The notes under the pieces were generated by a model, which was not told the DNA's origin, searched no databases, and saw only the letters and a program-made list of their open reading frames with translations. From assembly GCA_023405135.1 (NCBI GenBank), contig JAEXYZ010000105.1:1-12677 (forward strand): DNA of 12,677 nucleotides, read 5' to 3'. The position numbers and the translations under genes were made by a program. Origin of the DNA: Bacillota bacterium (GTDB lineage Bacteria > Bacillota > Bacilli > Bacillales_A > Planococcaceae). How positions within the stretch are numbered: the stretch's first letter is position 1; each line of letters opens with the position of its first letter. Shown here piece after piece: positions 1-6,999 of the stretch.

Positions 1-17
1 CAATATTTGTATTTACG

Positions 18-509
18 TCAATTTTCATATACATAACATTCCACCTCAGGAATATTATGTAGCTTATTGTCGAAACTGTACATATTTAAACGATCATTAC
101 TGTACATTATTAAGTTAGCATTTATAAACGGTTTCGATTCCGTCATTTCGATAGGTTCCTTCCCTTCATTTTGAGGGATTGTCTCATTCCAGATTTTTTG
201 TAGCATTTCATAGTCAATTCGATACCATTTTGTTCGATCCATTTTCAGCCTATTATAATTAGCCGTTACTAGTATTTTAGACTTTTCCAGTTCTTTGATT
301 GCACGTTCTACAGTTGATTTAGACCAAAACGGAAATTCTGCGTTCCATTCATCCATTGTTCGATACACCCATTTATAACCATCTCGAATGTTGTTGGATA
401 TACAAAGCCAATAGTGCACTTGTTGCAATACAATCGCATTGTTTAATCCAATTTTTACTGCAAGGGTAGGCAGCACTTGTAGCGGTGGTTCATTAATTAA
501 TAAATTCAT
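18..509 (-). CDS. Phage/plasmid-type replication initiation protein, N-terminal winged-helix type
   Basis: A 163-residue protein opening with MNLLINEPPLQVLP and continuing LNNAIVLQQVHYWL, a signature I recognise from replication proteins of Bacillus and Listeria prophages and mobile elements. Residues about 20-110 look like a winged helix, with a helix-turn-helix around KSTVERAIKELEKSKIL. Family members probably bind origin DNA and recruit the host helicase, often through a C-terminal DnaD-like domain. That domain is not visible here: after about residue 115 the tail is polar and unmatched, so this may be a short variant or a decayed copy. The ATG is set by a strong AAGGAGGAG 5 bases upstream. 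No other phage gene is seen, so it could be a prophage or integrated-element relic or the edge of one lying to the left. Family assignment rests on recall of the N-terminal motif. Confidence 0.7.
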   Translation of the reverse strand: MNLLINEPPLQVLPTLAVKIGLNNAIVLQQVHYWLCISNNIRDGYKWVYRTMDEWNAEFPFWSKSTVERAIKELEKSKILVTANYNRLKMDRTKWYRIDYEMLQKIWNETIPQNEGKEPIEMTESKPFINANLIMYSNDRLNMYSFDNKLHNIPEVECYVYEN

Positions 510-514
510 GGTTA

Positions 515-523
515 CTCCTCCTT
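515..523 (-). promoter_or_regulatory. Ribosome binding site of the replication protein gene
   Basis: The minus strand reads AAGGAGGAG five bases before the ATG at 509, a near-perfect Shine-Dalgarno that fixes the start. Confidence 0.75.
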
Positions 524-577
524 ATTATCTTGTTTTTCTCAATCAATATAAACTGAAGTTTCCTTCACCTAAATTTT

Positions 578-605
578 GTTATAATTACTTATGATGAATC
601 CGCAA
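578..605 (-). promoter_or_regulatory. Possible sigma-A promoter for the replication protein gene
   Basis: The minus strand carries TTGCGG, a 16-base spacer and TATAAC, about 70 bases before the ATG at 509. The -10 is good and the -35 moderate. In AT-rich sequence such matches arise by chance. Confidence 0.35.
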
Positions 606-721
606 AAATCCCCTGTCCATATAAGTAAATATGTTTAATCATTGAGTTTGGGGACATAAAATATTGATTTCGAATTACATCTTCACCTAAAAAATAGTTA
701 ATAATAATTGGAGGTTACGAT

Positions 722-1252
722 TTGATTACAGAATTATACAGTGAAAGATTGTATTTAAGAAAAATGGAAATTAAAGATTCGAAGAGCTTATTCAAAATTT
801 GGTCAGATCCGGATGTTACAAAATTTATGAATATCGAAAATTTTAAAAGTGAACATCAAGCTGTTGAAATCATTACTTATCTCGATCAATTGGCAAATGA
901 AAATAAAGTGATTCGTTATTCAATTATTGAATTGGAATCTAACGAAATTATTGGATCATGTGGCTACAATTCAGTAGATTTTGAAAATGATAAAGCTGAA
1001 ATTGGATATGATATTGCGAAACATTATTGGGGGAAAGGCTACGCACCTGAAGCAATCTCTGCACTCTTACAATACGCTTTTCATTCCCTTAACTTAAATA
1101 GAATTGAAGCAAAAGTAGAGCCAGAAAATTTAAATTCAATTAAAGTTTTAGAAAAATTACATTTCACTTTTGAAGGAACATTAAGGAAATCTGAAAAATC
1201 GAAAGGACGCTATATTGACTTAAATATTTATTCTAAATTAAAAACGGACTAA
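722..1252 (+). CDS. GNAT family N-acetyltransferase, RimJ/RimL-like
   Basis: A 176-residue single-domain acetyltransferase that would move an acetyl group from acetyl-CoA to an amine, in this subfamily often the N-terminus of a ribosomal protein. The N-terminal SERLYLRKMEIKDS is the usual opening of RimJ/RimL proteins. The acetyl-CoA pyrophosphate loop is seen as WGKGYAPEA at residues 103-111, followed by the typical LNLNRIEAKVEPENLNSIKV segment and a C-terminal GRYIDLNIYSKL strand. Length is normal for the family. The start is TTG at 722, supported by GGAGG at 710-714 with 7 bases spacing; no in-frame ATG fits better. It is a single-gene unit closed by a terminator at 1257. The substrate cannot be told from sequence; ribosomal protein or small molecule are both possible. 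Confidence 0.88.
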   Translation: MITELYSERLYLRKMEIKDSKSLFKIWSDPDVTKFMNIENFKSEHQAVEIITYLDQLANENKVIRYSIIELESNEIIGSCGYNSVDFENDKAEIGYDIAKHYWGKGYAPEAISALLQYAFHSLNLNRIEAKVEPENLNSIKVLEKLHFTFEGTLRKSEKSKGRYIDLNIYSKLKTD

Positions 1253-1256
1253 AATG

Positions 1257-1300
1257 GGATAAATGTTATCGCTTTACATAGATAACACTTGTCCTTTTTA
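1257..1300 (+). terminator. Rho-independent terminator of the acetyltransferase gene
   Basis: A stem of GGATAAATGTTATC (1257-1270) pairs with GATAACACTTGTCC (1281-1294), 12 of 14 Watson-Crick plus two G-U wobbles. The loop is 10 bases and TTTTTA follows. It begins 4 bases after the stop codon. Confidence 0.75.
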
Positions 1301-1324
1301 CCATTTAAAATATTCATACATTAA

Positions 1325-2069
1325 TCAATCAATAACAAACCCCTTCCCATCCTCCGCAAAGTCTGCTTCCAATTTCCCTACTCGTTTCTACATATCATCA
1401 CTCATATGAGTTAGTACTAATTTTTTCGGTTGAATTTTATCAAGATGTGAAAGTAATGTCTTATAATCCAAATGATACTTTACTTTTTTGTCATAGAAAT
1501 AGCATTCAGAAACTAGTAAATCCGCATTTTGAGCAAGCGGGATTATATTATCTACCCATTCTGTATCTCCCGTGTAGGAAATTGTTTTATTTAAATGGTG
1601 AATTCTAAGACCTAATGAAGGATCCCCACTAGGATGGTTTACTAAGTACGGAATTACGGATACATCTCCAAAGTTATTCAATTCTCCCAAAGCAAATTCA
1701 GTAATCTCTAAATTGAATTTTTGTTGAACCGAAGATGAACCTGGAAAAATTGCTTCCATTAGTGCAAATATACGCTTTTTCGTACCAGGTGGCCCTACAA
1801 TTTCAAGGGGTTCCCTACGTTTGTTTATTAATTGGGCATCGAGAATAAAAAATGGGATTCCTGCAAAGTAATCACCGTGTAAATGGGTTAATAAAATTAA
1901 ATCAATGTCATTTGGATTTGACATTATATTTCTTCATACCAATCATCGCAGAAGCACCACAATCAATTAAAAACTGCCTTTGCACTGATTTCACATGTAT
2001 ACAAGTATGCATCTTTCCCCCACTGCTAAATGCATCGCCACTTCCTAAAAATGTCACTTCAATAGTCAT
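1325..2069 (-). pseudogene. MBL-fold metallo-hydrolase, broken by frameshift, nonsense codon and a lost metal ligand
   Basis: Reading from the ATG at 2069 (SD GGGAGG with 8 bases spacing), the protein begins MTIEVTFLGSGDAF, the usual opening of RNase Z-like metallo-beta-lactamase hydrolases, and runs to KKYNV. There the frame is lost near 1915-1917. Dropping one A from the AAA run changes V-K-S-K-stop to V-N-P-N-D-I-D, joining the two halves exactly as in intact homologues. The metal motif reads THLHGDY where the family has HxHxDH; the last His is TAC (Tyr). Later family features remain: SYTGDTEW, the His of KYHLDY, and LVLTHMSDDM. A TAG at 1388-1390 follows, then 20 further in-frame residues (KRVGKLEADFAEDG...) of typical C-terminal character, ending at a TGA at 1325. 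Restored, the protein would be about 247 residues. Three independent lesions argue for a real pseudogene rather than one sequencing error. Confidence 0.85.
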
Positions 2070-2142
2070 CAAATGACCTCCCATTTTAGTTATTATTAAT
2101 TCAAATATTTTATTACATAAATCTGAATATTCTATTAATTTG

Positions 2143-2172
2143 ATTATACATAAGTTACTGGAATAGTTACAA
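2143..2172 (-). promoter_or_regulatory. Probable sigma-A promoter of the MBL pseudogene
   Basis: The minus strand reads TTGTAA, an 18-base spacer and a perfect TATAAT, about 75 bases before the start codon at 2069. It suggests the gene was recently functional. Confidence 0.45.
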
Positions 2173-2233
2173 AGTAAACAATTACCACTATAATCCACTC
2201 TATATTAGTAGCGATTACTCTTATACAGCACTT

Positions 2234-2263
2234 TTAACCGATTTCCCATTCTGAACATATAAT
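2234..2263 (+). promoter_or_regulatory. Probable sigma-A promoter of the small coiled-coil gene
   Basis: TTAACC, an 18-base spacer and a perfect TATAAT lie about 30 bases before the TTG start at 2295. The -10 is consensus; the -35 matches at four of six positions. Confidence 0.4.
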
Positions 2264-2294
2264 TGAATGATGTTCACGATCTGGGGGTAATACT

Positions 2295-2540
2295 TTGGAG
2301 GGCAAGAATGATCGATTAAATAACGGATTCAACGCTGCGAAACTTGCCTTAATCGCTGGCGCATTTGCAACACTTAGTGAAGGATTGGATACGATTGCAG
2401 CTGCTTTAGCGATTGAGGAAGAACTAATAGCATCTGAAAAAGAAAGTAAAGAGCTTAGAAATGAATTAAGAAATTTGCAAAGACAAATTAATACGTTAAC
2501 TAAAGAAGTTAGACAACTTAGAAAGACGCTAGGCAGATGA
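2295..2540 (+). CDS. Small coiled-coil protein of unknown function
   Basis: An 81-residue protein I cannot assign to a family. Residues about 12-45 form an Ala/Leu/Ile-rich, weakly amphipathic helix (AAKLALIAGAFATLSEGLDTIAAALAIEEE). From about 45 onward there is a charged coiled coil with heptad Leu/Ile spacing (ELRNELRNLQRQINTLTKEVRQL) and a basic C-terminus. The layout suggests self-assembly or peripheral membrane association, but no function is known to me. The only possible start is TTG at 2295, because an in-frame TGA lies at 2268-2270; GGGGG at 2283-2287 can act as a ribosome binding site with 7 bases spacing. It stands alone between the divergent MBL pseudogene and the PLA2-like gene. 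The clean composition and heptads make it a credible gene. Confidence 0.6.
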   Translation: MEGKNDRLNNGFNAAKLALIAGAFATLSEGLDTIAAALAIEEELIASEKESKELRNELRNLQRQINTLTKEVRQLRKTLGR

Positions 2541-2999
2541 AAACTTCTAATCATTTTGCAAAAATGTGCATTAAACCTTTTCAAGATTTTAAAAATCCAA
2601 TTGAAATGTTTGTTAATCGATATAGCTAACACTCTATTACTAACCACTACTTATTTTCAGAAAAACTCTTTGGACGCTCATAATAAAATACCATTTACTT
2701 TTTTAGTGAAAGTCACCGTTTGGTTTTCTGCATATACATATTATAAAAGGTTCGTTCATGAATGTTTGCCCTCCATTGATGTAAGCTTTAAAAAATTAAT
2801 TAATGAATCCTAAATAAAAATTTTTCGTGCAGAGAAAAATCATCAAAGGGAACTATTTCACATGTTATGATTGACTCTTGTTCTAGCTTCTACCCTTAAA
2901 CCATTAAAATTACCTTGAATCTTTGCTTAACAAGTATATAAGCCTTAGTTCATACAATATTTATTTCATATATTATAGTATCTAGTAACAGAGAAGAGG
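2541..2999. other. Gene-free AT-rich stretch before the PLA2-like gene
   Basis: About 460 bases with no convincing gene. One open frame at 2556-2813 has a TTG start, no ribosome binding site and an unlikely composition. Promoter-like signals for the next gene lie at its right end: TTGAAT-16-TATAAG at 2915-2942, and TTCATACA followed by CATATATT at 2949-2974. The second resembles a sporulation sigma-E promoter but is not conclusive. No RNA gene or mobile-element end was recognised. Confidence 0.5.
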
Positions 3000-3005
3000 G
3001 TGAAA

Positions 3006-3275
3006 ATGTATAGAGGAAGACGTCCTAAACTAGGTATTTGTTATCCTGGGTATCGCTATTGTGGACCAGGATGTTCTGGACCTGGTGCACCAACTAATCC
3101 TGTAGACGCTTGCTGCCAAATGCATGATGAATGTTATCGAACTTATGGCCGTTCACCTTACTGTGACCAACAATTTTACAATTGCTTGTACCCATATATG
3201 AATACGAATACGAAAATGGGAAAAGATGCTGTTTTTTTCGCCAAGGTTATCAGGTTAAGTAGTTTCTTATTCTAA
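3006..3275 (+). CDS. Small phospholipase A2-like protein (parvovirus VP1 / secretory PLA2 type fold)
   Basis: An 89-residue Cys-rich protein with the active-site elements of calcium-dependent phospholipase A2, which cleaves the sn-2 ester of phospholipids. The calcium loop YCGPGCSGPG lies at residues 18-27. It is followed by NPVDACCQMHDECY (31-44), carrying the catalytic His40-Asp41 pair. Eight cysteines (12, 19, 23, 36, 37, 43, 53, 60) could form disulfides. The arrangement matches the short PLA2 domain of parvovirus VP1 proteins and related bacterial proteins. There is no signal peptide, so secretion or a spore/coat location would need another route. I chose ATG 3006 over GTG 3000 because GAGGG at 2996-3000 sits 5 bases before the ATG but would overlap the GTG. 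No partner gene or immunity gene is adjacent. Catalysis is inferred from motifs only. Confidence 0.8.
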   Translation: MYRGRRPKLGICYPGYRYCGPGCSGPGAPTNPVDACCQMHDECYRTYGRSPYCDQQFYNCLYPYMNTNTKMGKDAVFFAKVIRLSSFLF

Positions 3276-3349
3276 AATCTCTTTTTTATCTAGAGAATTT
3301 CCTCCTTTCTTAGAAAAGCTTCTTACAAGGGAGCTATTATAAAATAAAA

Positions 3350-3386
3350 AGATCCATTTTGATTTAAAACAAATCAAAATGGATCT
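3350..3386 (-). terminator. Strong terminator downstream of ktrA
   Basis: A perfect 16-base inverted repeat, AGATCCATTTTGATTT (3350-3365) against its complement (3371-3386), with a 5-base loop. On the minus strand it is followed by TTTTTATTTT (3350-3341), the polarity expected for a terminator of the minus-strand ktrA that stops at 3412. It may also stop plus-strand transcripts from the PLA2-like gene, although no U-tract follows on that side. Confidence 0.85.
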
Positions 3387-3411
3387 CTCGTTTATACCGA
3401 TACTTACGAAA

Positions 3412-4070
3412 TTATTCGATGCTCGAAAACTTCGCTAAATCTTTTCGATTTCCAATTGTTACGAGAATATCATCTTTTTGTAGCAATTCTTCTGGTGATG
3501 GCGAAACCGTAATATCCCCATTCCTTAATATTGCAATGACACTAACATTAAATTTAGCACGAATATTCAGCTCTCTTAAATTTTTCCCTTCCATTCTCGG
3601 AGGTAAAATAATTTCCTCAATATTATAATCCTTTGATAGCTCAATATAATTAAGCATATTCGGTGAAAGAAGCTGGTTGGCTACTCGTTCTCCCATATCT
3701 CTTTCAGGATAAATAATCCAATGAGCTCCAATGGCTTCTAAAACTTGACCATGACGTTTGCCAATTGCCTTTGCAATGATTTTTTGTATTCCTAGATTTT
3801 TTAATAGCATGGCAGTTAAAATGCTCGATTGAATATCATCACCGATCGCTAAAATGACACAATCAAAGTTTGTACTCCCTAATGAAGTCAGCGCCTTTTC
3901 TTCCGTCGCATCTGCAACAACTGCATGGGTTACAAATGGCATAGCATTTTCTACACTTTCTTCATTTATATCTATTCCTATAACTTCTTGCCTCGCTTCA
4001 TTTAATCTTCTTGCTATACTAGTTCCAAATCTCCCTACCCCAATTACCGCATATTGTTTTAGTTTTTCAT
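3412..4070 (-). pseudogene. ktrA: KtrA/KtrC-type potassium uptake gating subunit (RCK domain), start codon lost
   Basis: Cytosolic regulator of a Ktr potassium channel: an octameric ring binds ATP/ADP and c-di-AMP and gates the KtrB/KtrD pore. The frame encodes a near-complete protein of about 217 residues: KLKQYAVIGVGRFGTSIARRL (glycine-rich nucleotide loop), GIDIN at the end of strand 2, then the RCK_N domain with DCVILAIGDD. The RCK_C domain is at the end (LPPRMEGKNLRELNIRAKFNVSVIAI ... LLQKDDILVTIG). Bacillus KtrA is about 222 residues. However, no ATG, GTG or TTG exists upstream of the Rossmann motif in this frame. The first usable ATG (3942) would remove the whole nucleotide loop. The ATG at 4068-4070 belongs to the 2-hydroxyacid dehydrogenase frame; one extra A in its A5 run would give ATG AAA AAA CTA AAA CAA, a natural KtrA start. 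No pore gene is nearby, which is usual for ktrC-like loci. Confidence 0.75.
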
Positions 4071-5039
4071 ATAAACTTCTGGATTTACCGCGTGTAGTAA
4101 CGGCTCACCTTTTAATCCGTTGAATATATTTTTCAATGTAATTTCAACCATTTTATCTCGAGTTTCAACGGTTGCACTTCCGATATGGGGCACTGCAATG
4201 ACATTATCTAATGACAGTAACGGATGCTTTTGATCAATTGGTTCTTTTTCAAACACATCGAGTCCTGCAGCGAAAATTTTCTTTTCCTTTAAAATTTGAT
4301 ACAAACTATTCTCATCTACTGTCGTACCACGAGAGACATTAATAAAAATACTCGTTGGTTTCATTAATGCAAACTGTTCATATTTCATCATATGGTACGT
4401 TTCATTCGTAGCAGGCGCTAACATAACGACATAATCACTTTCCTGCAATAACATTTCTAAATCCTTATAGCGAACGCCTAATTGCTCTTCAATTTCAATT
4501 TTACGGCTTCGATTAAAGTAAGAAACGTCCATATTTAAACCTCGGGCCATTTTTGCTAATTCATTGCCGATTCGACCCATACCGATAATCCCTAACTTTG
4601 CACCAGTAATTTTTTGTCCAGCAAATAAATAGGGTCCCCAGCTCTGCCATTTATTTTCTTTAATAAAATCCATTGACTCAACTATCCTACGCGCACATGC
4701 AAACATTAGGGTTAGAGCAAGCTCTGCTACTGCTTCAGAAAGTACATCTGGTGTATGACCGACTGGAATGTTTCGCTTTGTTGCCTCTTTAATATCGATA
4801 TTATCAAATCCAACTGCCATAGTACCAATTACTTTCAAGTTTTTTGCACATGAAAATACTTCTTCATCAATTCGATCTGTCACATTAATAAAAATAGCAT
4901 CAGCATCGACAACTTCTTTTAAAAATAACTCTCGTGGCATAACACTATTTTCCTCTTCCCACATAACAATATCAAATTCATCTTTCGGAATAAGTTCCAT
5001 TACATCAGACACAATTTTACGTGAAAATAATATTTTCAT
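4059..5039 (-). CDS. D-2-hydroxyacid dehydrogenase (glyoxylate/hydroxypyruvate reductase type)
   Basis: A 326-residue cytosolic NAD(P)-dependent oxidoreductase of the GyaR/GhrB group, interconverting 2-hydroxyacids and 2-oxoacids. The substrate loop VGFDNID is at about 77-83. The nucleotide-binding G153-x-G155-xx-G158 lies in LGIIGMGRIGNELA with a basic NRSRK end to strand 2, suggesting NADP preference. The catalytic triad is present: Arg237 (NVSRG), Glu266 (DVFEKEP) and His285 (VPHIGSAT). Length and C-terminal NPEVY are normal, so it looks intact. Start ATG 5039 has GGGAGA about 9 bases upstream. It has its own promoter (5132-5161) and a 5' leader hairpin. It sits next to a tartrate-type dehydrogenase, an SDR and a TRAP system, so a hydroxyacid arising from the imported acid is a likely substrate. 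Its stop codon overlaps the region where the ktrA reading frame begins. Confidence 0.9.
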   Translation of the reverse strand: MKILFSRKIVSDVMELIPKDEFDIVMWEEENSVMPRELFLKEVVDADAIFINVTDRIDEEVFSCAKNLKVIGTMAVGFDNIDIKEATKRNIPVGHTPDVLSEAVAELALTLMFACARRIVESMDFIKENKWQSWGPYLFAGQKITGAKLGIIGMGRIGNELAKMARGLNMDVSYFNRSRKIEIEEQLGVRYKDLEMLLQESDYVVMLAPATNETYHMMKYEQFALMKPTSIFINVSRGTTVDENSLYQILKEKKIFAAGLDVFEKEPIDQKHPLLSLDNVIAVPHIGSATVETRDKMVEITLKNIFNGLKGEPLLHAVNPEVYMKN

Positions 5040-5072
5040 ATTAGCATTTCTCCCATATTTATAAATAATGAA

Positions 5073-5115
5073 AGCCTACAATCAGGAAGGGATAAATCCG
5101 TTCTGGTAGCAGGCT
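5073..5115 (-). terminator. Imperfect hairpin in the 5' leader of the 2-hydroxyacid dehydrogenase gene
   Basis: On the minus strand AGCCT (5115-5111) pairs with AGGCT (5077-5073), with inner pairs CAG/CTG and GGA/TCC, followed by TTTCATTATTTAT. It lies downstream of the tartrate-type dehydrogenase stop but also downstream of a good promoter at 5132-5161. It could therefore end the upstream operon, act as a leader attenuator, or both. The stem has several mismatches and the U-tract is broken. Confidence 0.4.
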
Positions 5116-5131
5116 ATTTCATCTTACAACA

Positions 5132-5161
5132 ATTATACTCTTTTCAAAAAATTTACATCAA
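5132..5161 (-). promoter_or_regulatory. Sigma-A promoter of the 2-hydroxyacid dehydrogenase gene
   Basis: TTGATG, an 18-base spacer and a perfect TATAAT on the minus strand, immediately after the upstream gene's stop codon. It would start transcription near 5125, giving a leader of about 85 bases that contains the 5073-5115 hairpin. Confidence 0.6.
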
Positions 5162-5163
5162 GT

Positions 5164-6222
5164 TTATTGTTTTTTCAATTTTTCAAATAATGCTTCTGTA
5201 AATTCTGTAGTTCCATATTTTCCACCTAAATCAGGTGTTTTAATGTCTTCTACTAATAATTTTTCGATACTATTTAATAGTAGATTCCCAATTTCTTGAT
5301 AACCAAAATGATCGAGCATTAATTTCGTTGTCCATAATTGGCCGATTGGATTGGCAATATTTTTCCCATAAATATCTGGTGCAGACCCATGAACCGGCTC
5401 GAACATTGAAGGATATTTCCCATTCAAATTAATATTGGCTGAAGGGGCAATTCCGATACTTCCCATAATAGCTCCACCTAAGTCAGATAATATATCACCA
5501 AACAAATTACTCGCTACAATCACGTCAAAGGATTCTGGTTTTGTGACGAAAAATGCACTTAATGCGTCAATATGAATTAGCTCTGTGTCAATTCCATTAT
5601 AGTTTTCTTTCGTCTCTGTAAAAACGCGATTCCAGAAAGGCATACTATGGTATAAACCGTTCGATTTCGTTGCACTTGTTAATTTTTGGTTTCGTTCCTT
5701 TGCTAATTGGAAGGCAAAGTCGATTACACCTTCAGTCGCTTTTCGTGTAAATACATTTGTTTGAATTGCTATTTCAGCATCATCTTGATGGATCGTACCG
5801 CCGACTTGACTATATTCACCTTCATTATTTTCACGAACTACGATAAAGTCGAAACTTTTATCGCCTCGTAATGGAGATTGAATCCCTTTTAAACTTTTTA
5901 CTGGACGCAGATTAATAACTTATTGAAACTCTCTTCTTAATCCAATAACAGTTTGCCATAATGCAATATGGTCTGGTACTCGCGTTGGATTACCAATCGC
6001 CCCTAAATAAATGGCATCATGTTGACTTAACTGCTTAAATCCATCATCGGGCATCATTTTTCCATGCTGTTCATAATAATCACAGCTATAAGGATAGATT
6101 TTCTTTTCAAATGTCACGCCACCATGAATTTCACTTAATAAATCTAAAATTCTTAAACTCTCTGGTACGACTTCTTTTCCAATTCCATCTCCAGGAATTA
6201 CAGCAATATCAATTTTTCTCAT
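5164..6222 (-). pseudogene. Tartrate/D-malate-type dehydrogenase (isopropylmalate dehydrogenase superfamily) with in-frame TAA
   Basis: A 352-codon frame for an NAD- and divalent metal-dependent beta-decarboxylating dehydrogenase; relatives act on tartrate, D-malate or isopropylmalate. It is interrupted only by TAA at codon 101 (5920-5922), with no frame change. Before the stop: MRKIDIAVIPGDGIGKEV, PYSCDYYEQHG, and VPDHIALW, typical of the tartrate/D-malate branch. After it: INLRPVK, RENNEGEYS with the catalytic-type Tyr137, TKSNGLY with Lys186, metal Asp219, Asp243 and Asp247 (DALSAFF, NLFGDILSDLGGA) and EPVHGSAPDI. The family usually reads F-x-Q-Y-V-N-L-R-P; here it is F-Q-stop-V-I-N-L-R-P, so the TAA probably replaced a CAA (Gln). 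Start ATG 6222 has AAAGGAGAG upstream and follows the SDR stop by 21 bases, so the two form an operon. The 100-residue product would be inactive; restart at 5643 would lack the NAD-binding half. Confidence 0.88.
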
Positions 6223-6243
6223 ATTTGCTCTCCTTTAATCGTG

Positions 6244-6837
6244 TTATAATCCTCTTCCGCCATCCACGTTATAGACTGCGCCCGTAATAAAGGAGGCATC
6301 ATCTGAGCTTAAATACGCTACCATTTTTGCAATATCTTCTGGCTGACAAAGTCTACCGATTGGAACTGAATCTTCATAAATTTTACGTCCCTCAACCGGA
6401 TCCATATTGCTATAAAATTTTTCAAGCATTGGCGTTTCAGCTGGTCCAGGATTTATAACATTTACACGAACACCAGAAGGAGCTACCTCTAATGCTAACG
6501 AGCGAGTAAATTGAACGAGAGCTCCCTTGGCTGCACAGTAGGCAGAAATACCAGGTCTAGGTCGAACAGAAGCAATGGAGGCTATATTTACAATACTGCC
6601 CTTCCTTTCATTGCTTTTTAAATAAGGAAGTGCATATTTTGATAATAAATATACAGATTTCACATTAATTGCCATTTGTTTATCCCAAAAATCCTCTTCT
6701 ACTTCTTCTAACGGTGTGAAGGTCATTGGGATTCCTGCAATATTAGCTAAAATATCAATTGTTTTGAACTCCTCAACTGTACTGTTGATCATATTTTGAA
6801 CAGCTTCTTTTTGTGAAATATCGCCAATACATACTTT
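6244..6837 (-). pseudogene. Short-chain dehydrogenase/reductase, 5'-truncated
   Basis: An SDR-family NAD(P)-dependent oxidoreductase fragment of about 197 residues. The first recognisable residues are KVCIGDIS, which in intact SDRs is the end of beta-strand 2. The TGxxxGxG cofactor loop and about 35 residues before it are absent, and an in-frame TGA lies about 10 bases beyond the homology. Retained are LANIAG (the usual NNAG, second Asn replaced by Ile), INVKSVYLLSKYALP, catalytic Ser in VNIASIAS, Tyr-x-x-x-Lys as YCAAKGA, NPGPAETPM, and the C-terminal SDDASFITGAVYNVDGGRGL typical of 3-oxoacyl-ACP reductase-like SDRs. Translation might restart at ATG 6792, but the product could not bind cofactor normally. 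It is first in an operon with the tartrate-type dehydrogenase. The break suggests a deletion ending within the gene, removing its promoter too. Confidence 0.85.
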
Positions 6838-6953
6838 TCGATTAGTTCATAATAGCGCAAGAAAACGAAAAAAAGAACTAGTTTATTTTTTTGTTTCTTT
6901 TCACAAAAGAGAAAAAAGGAAAGTAAGCGAGAAAAACAAGTGATAAAATTCAA

Positions 6954-6999
6954 AATCAAACATAAACATATGAATATTCTAAAATCTAAATGTTTGATT
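6954..6999. repeat. Spaced inverted repeat upstream of dctP
   Basis: AATCAAACAT (6954-6963) and its exact complement ATGTTTGATT (6990-6999), 26 bases apart. The spacing is too long for a simple dyad operator; it could be two half-sites or two sites bound cooperatively by a regulator of the locus, or a weak hairpin. No regulator gene remains in the window. Confidence 0.45.

Noticed and set aside
563..691. CTTCACCTAAA present twice, at 563-573 and 681-691
   Set aside because: Eleven bases in AT-rich intergenic DNA, not placed symmetrically to either gene; chance cannot be excluded.
1852..2076. Open frame opposite the MBL gene
   Set aside because: Shadow frame with no ribosome binding site and no motif.
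2556..2813. 85-codon plus-strand open frame starting at TTG
   Set aside because: No ribosome binding site, no recognisable domain, AT-driven composition; likely chance.
4062..4068. GAAAAAC as a programmed -1 slippery heptamer
   Set aside because: It does not fit X-XXY-YYZ because the first base is G, and no stimulatory structure is seen; a base loss is simpler, though fusion by slippage remains a testable idea.
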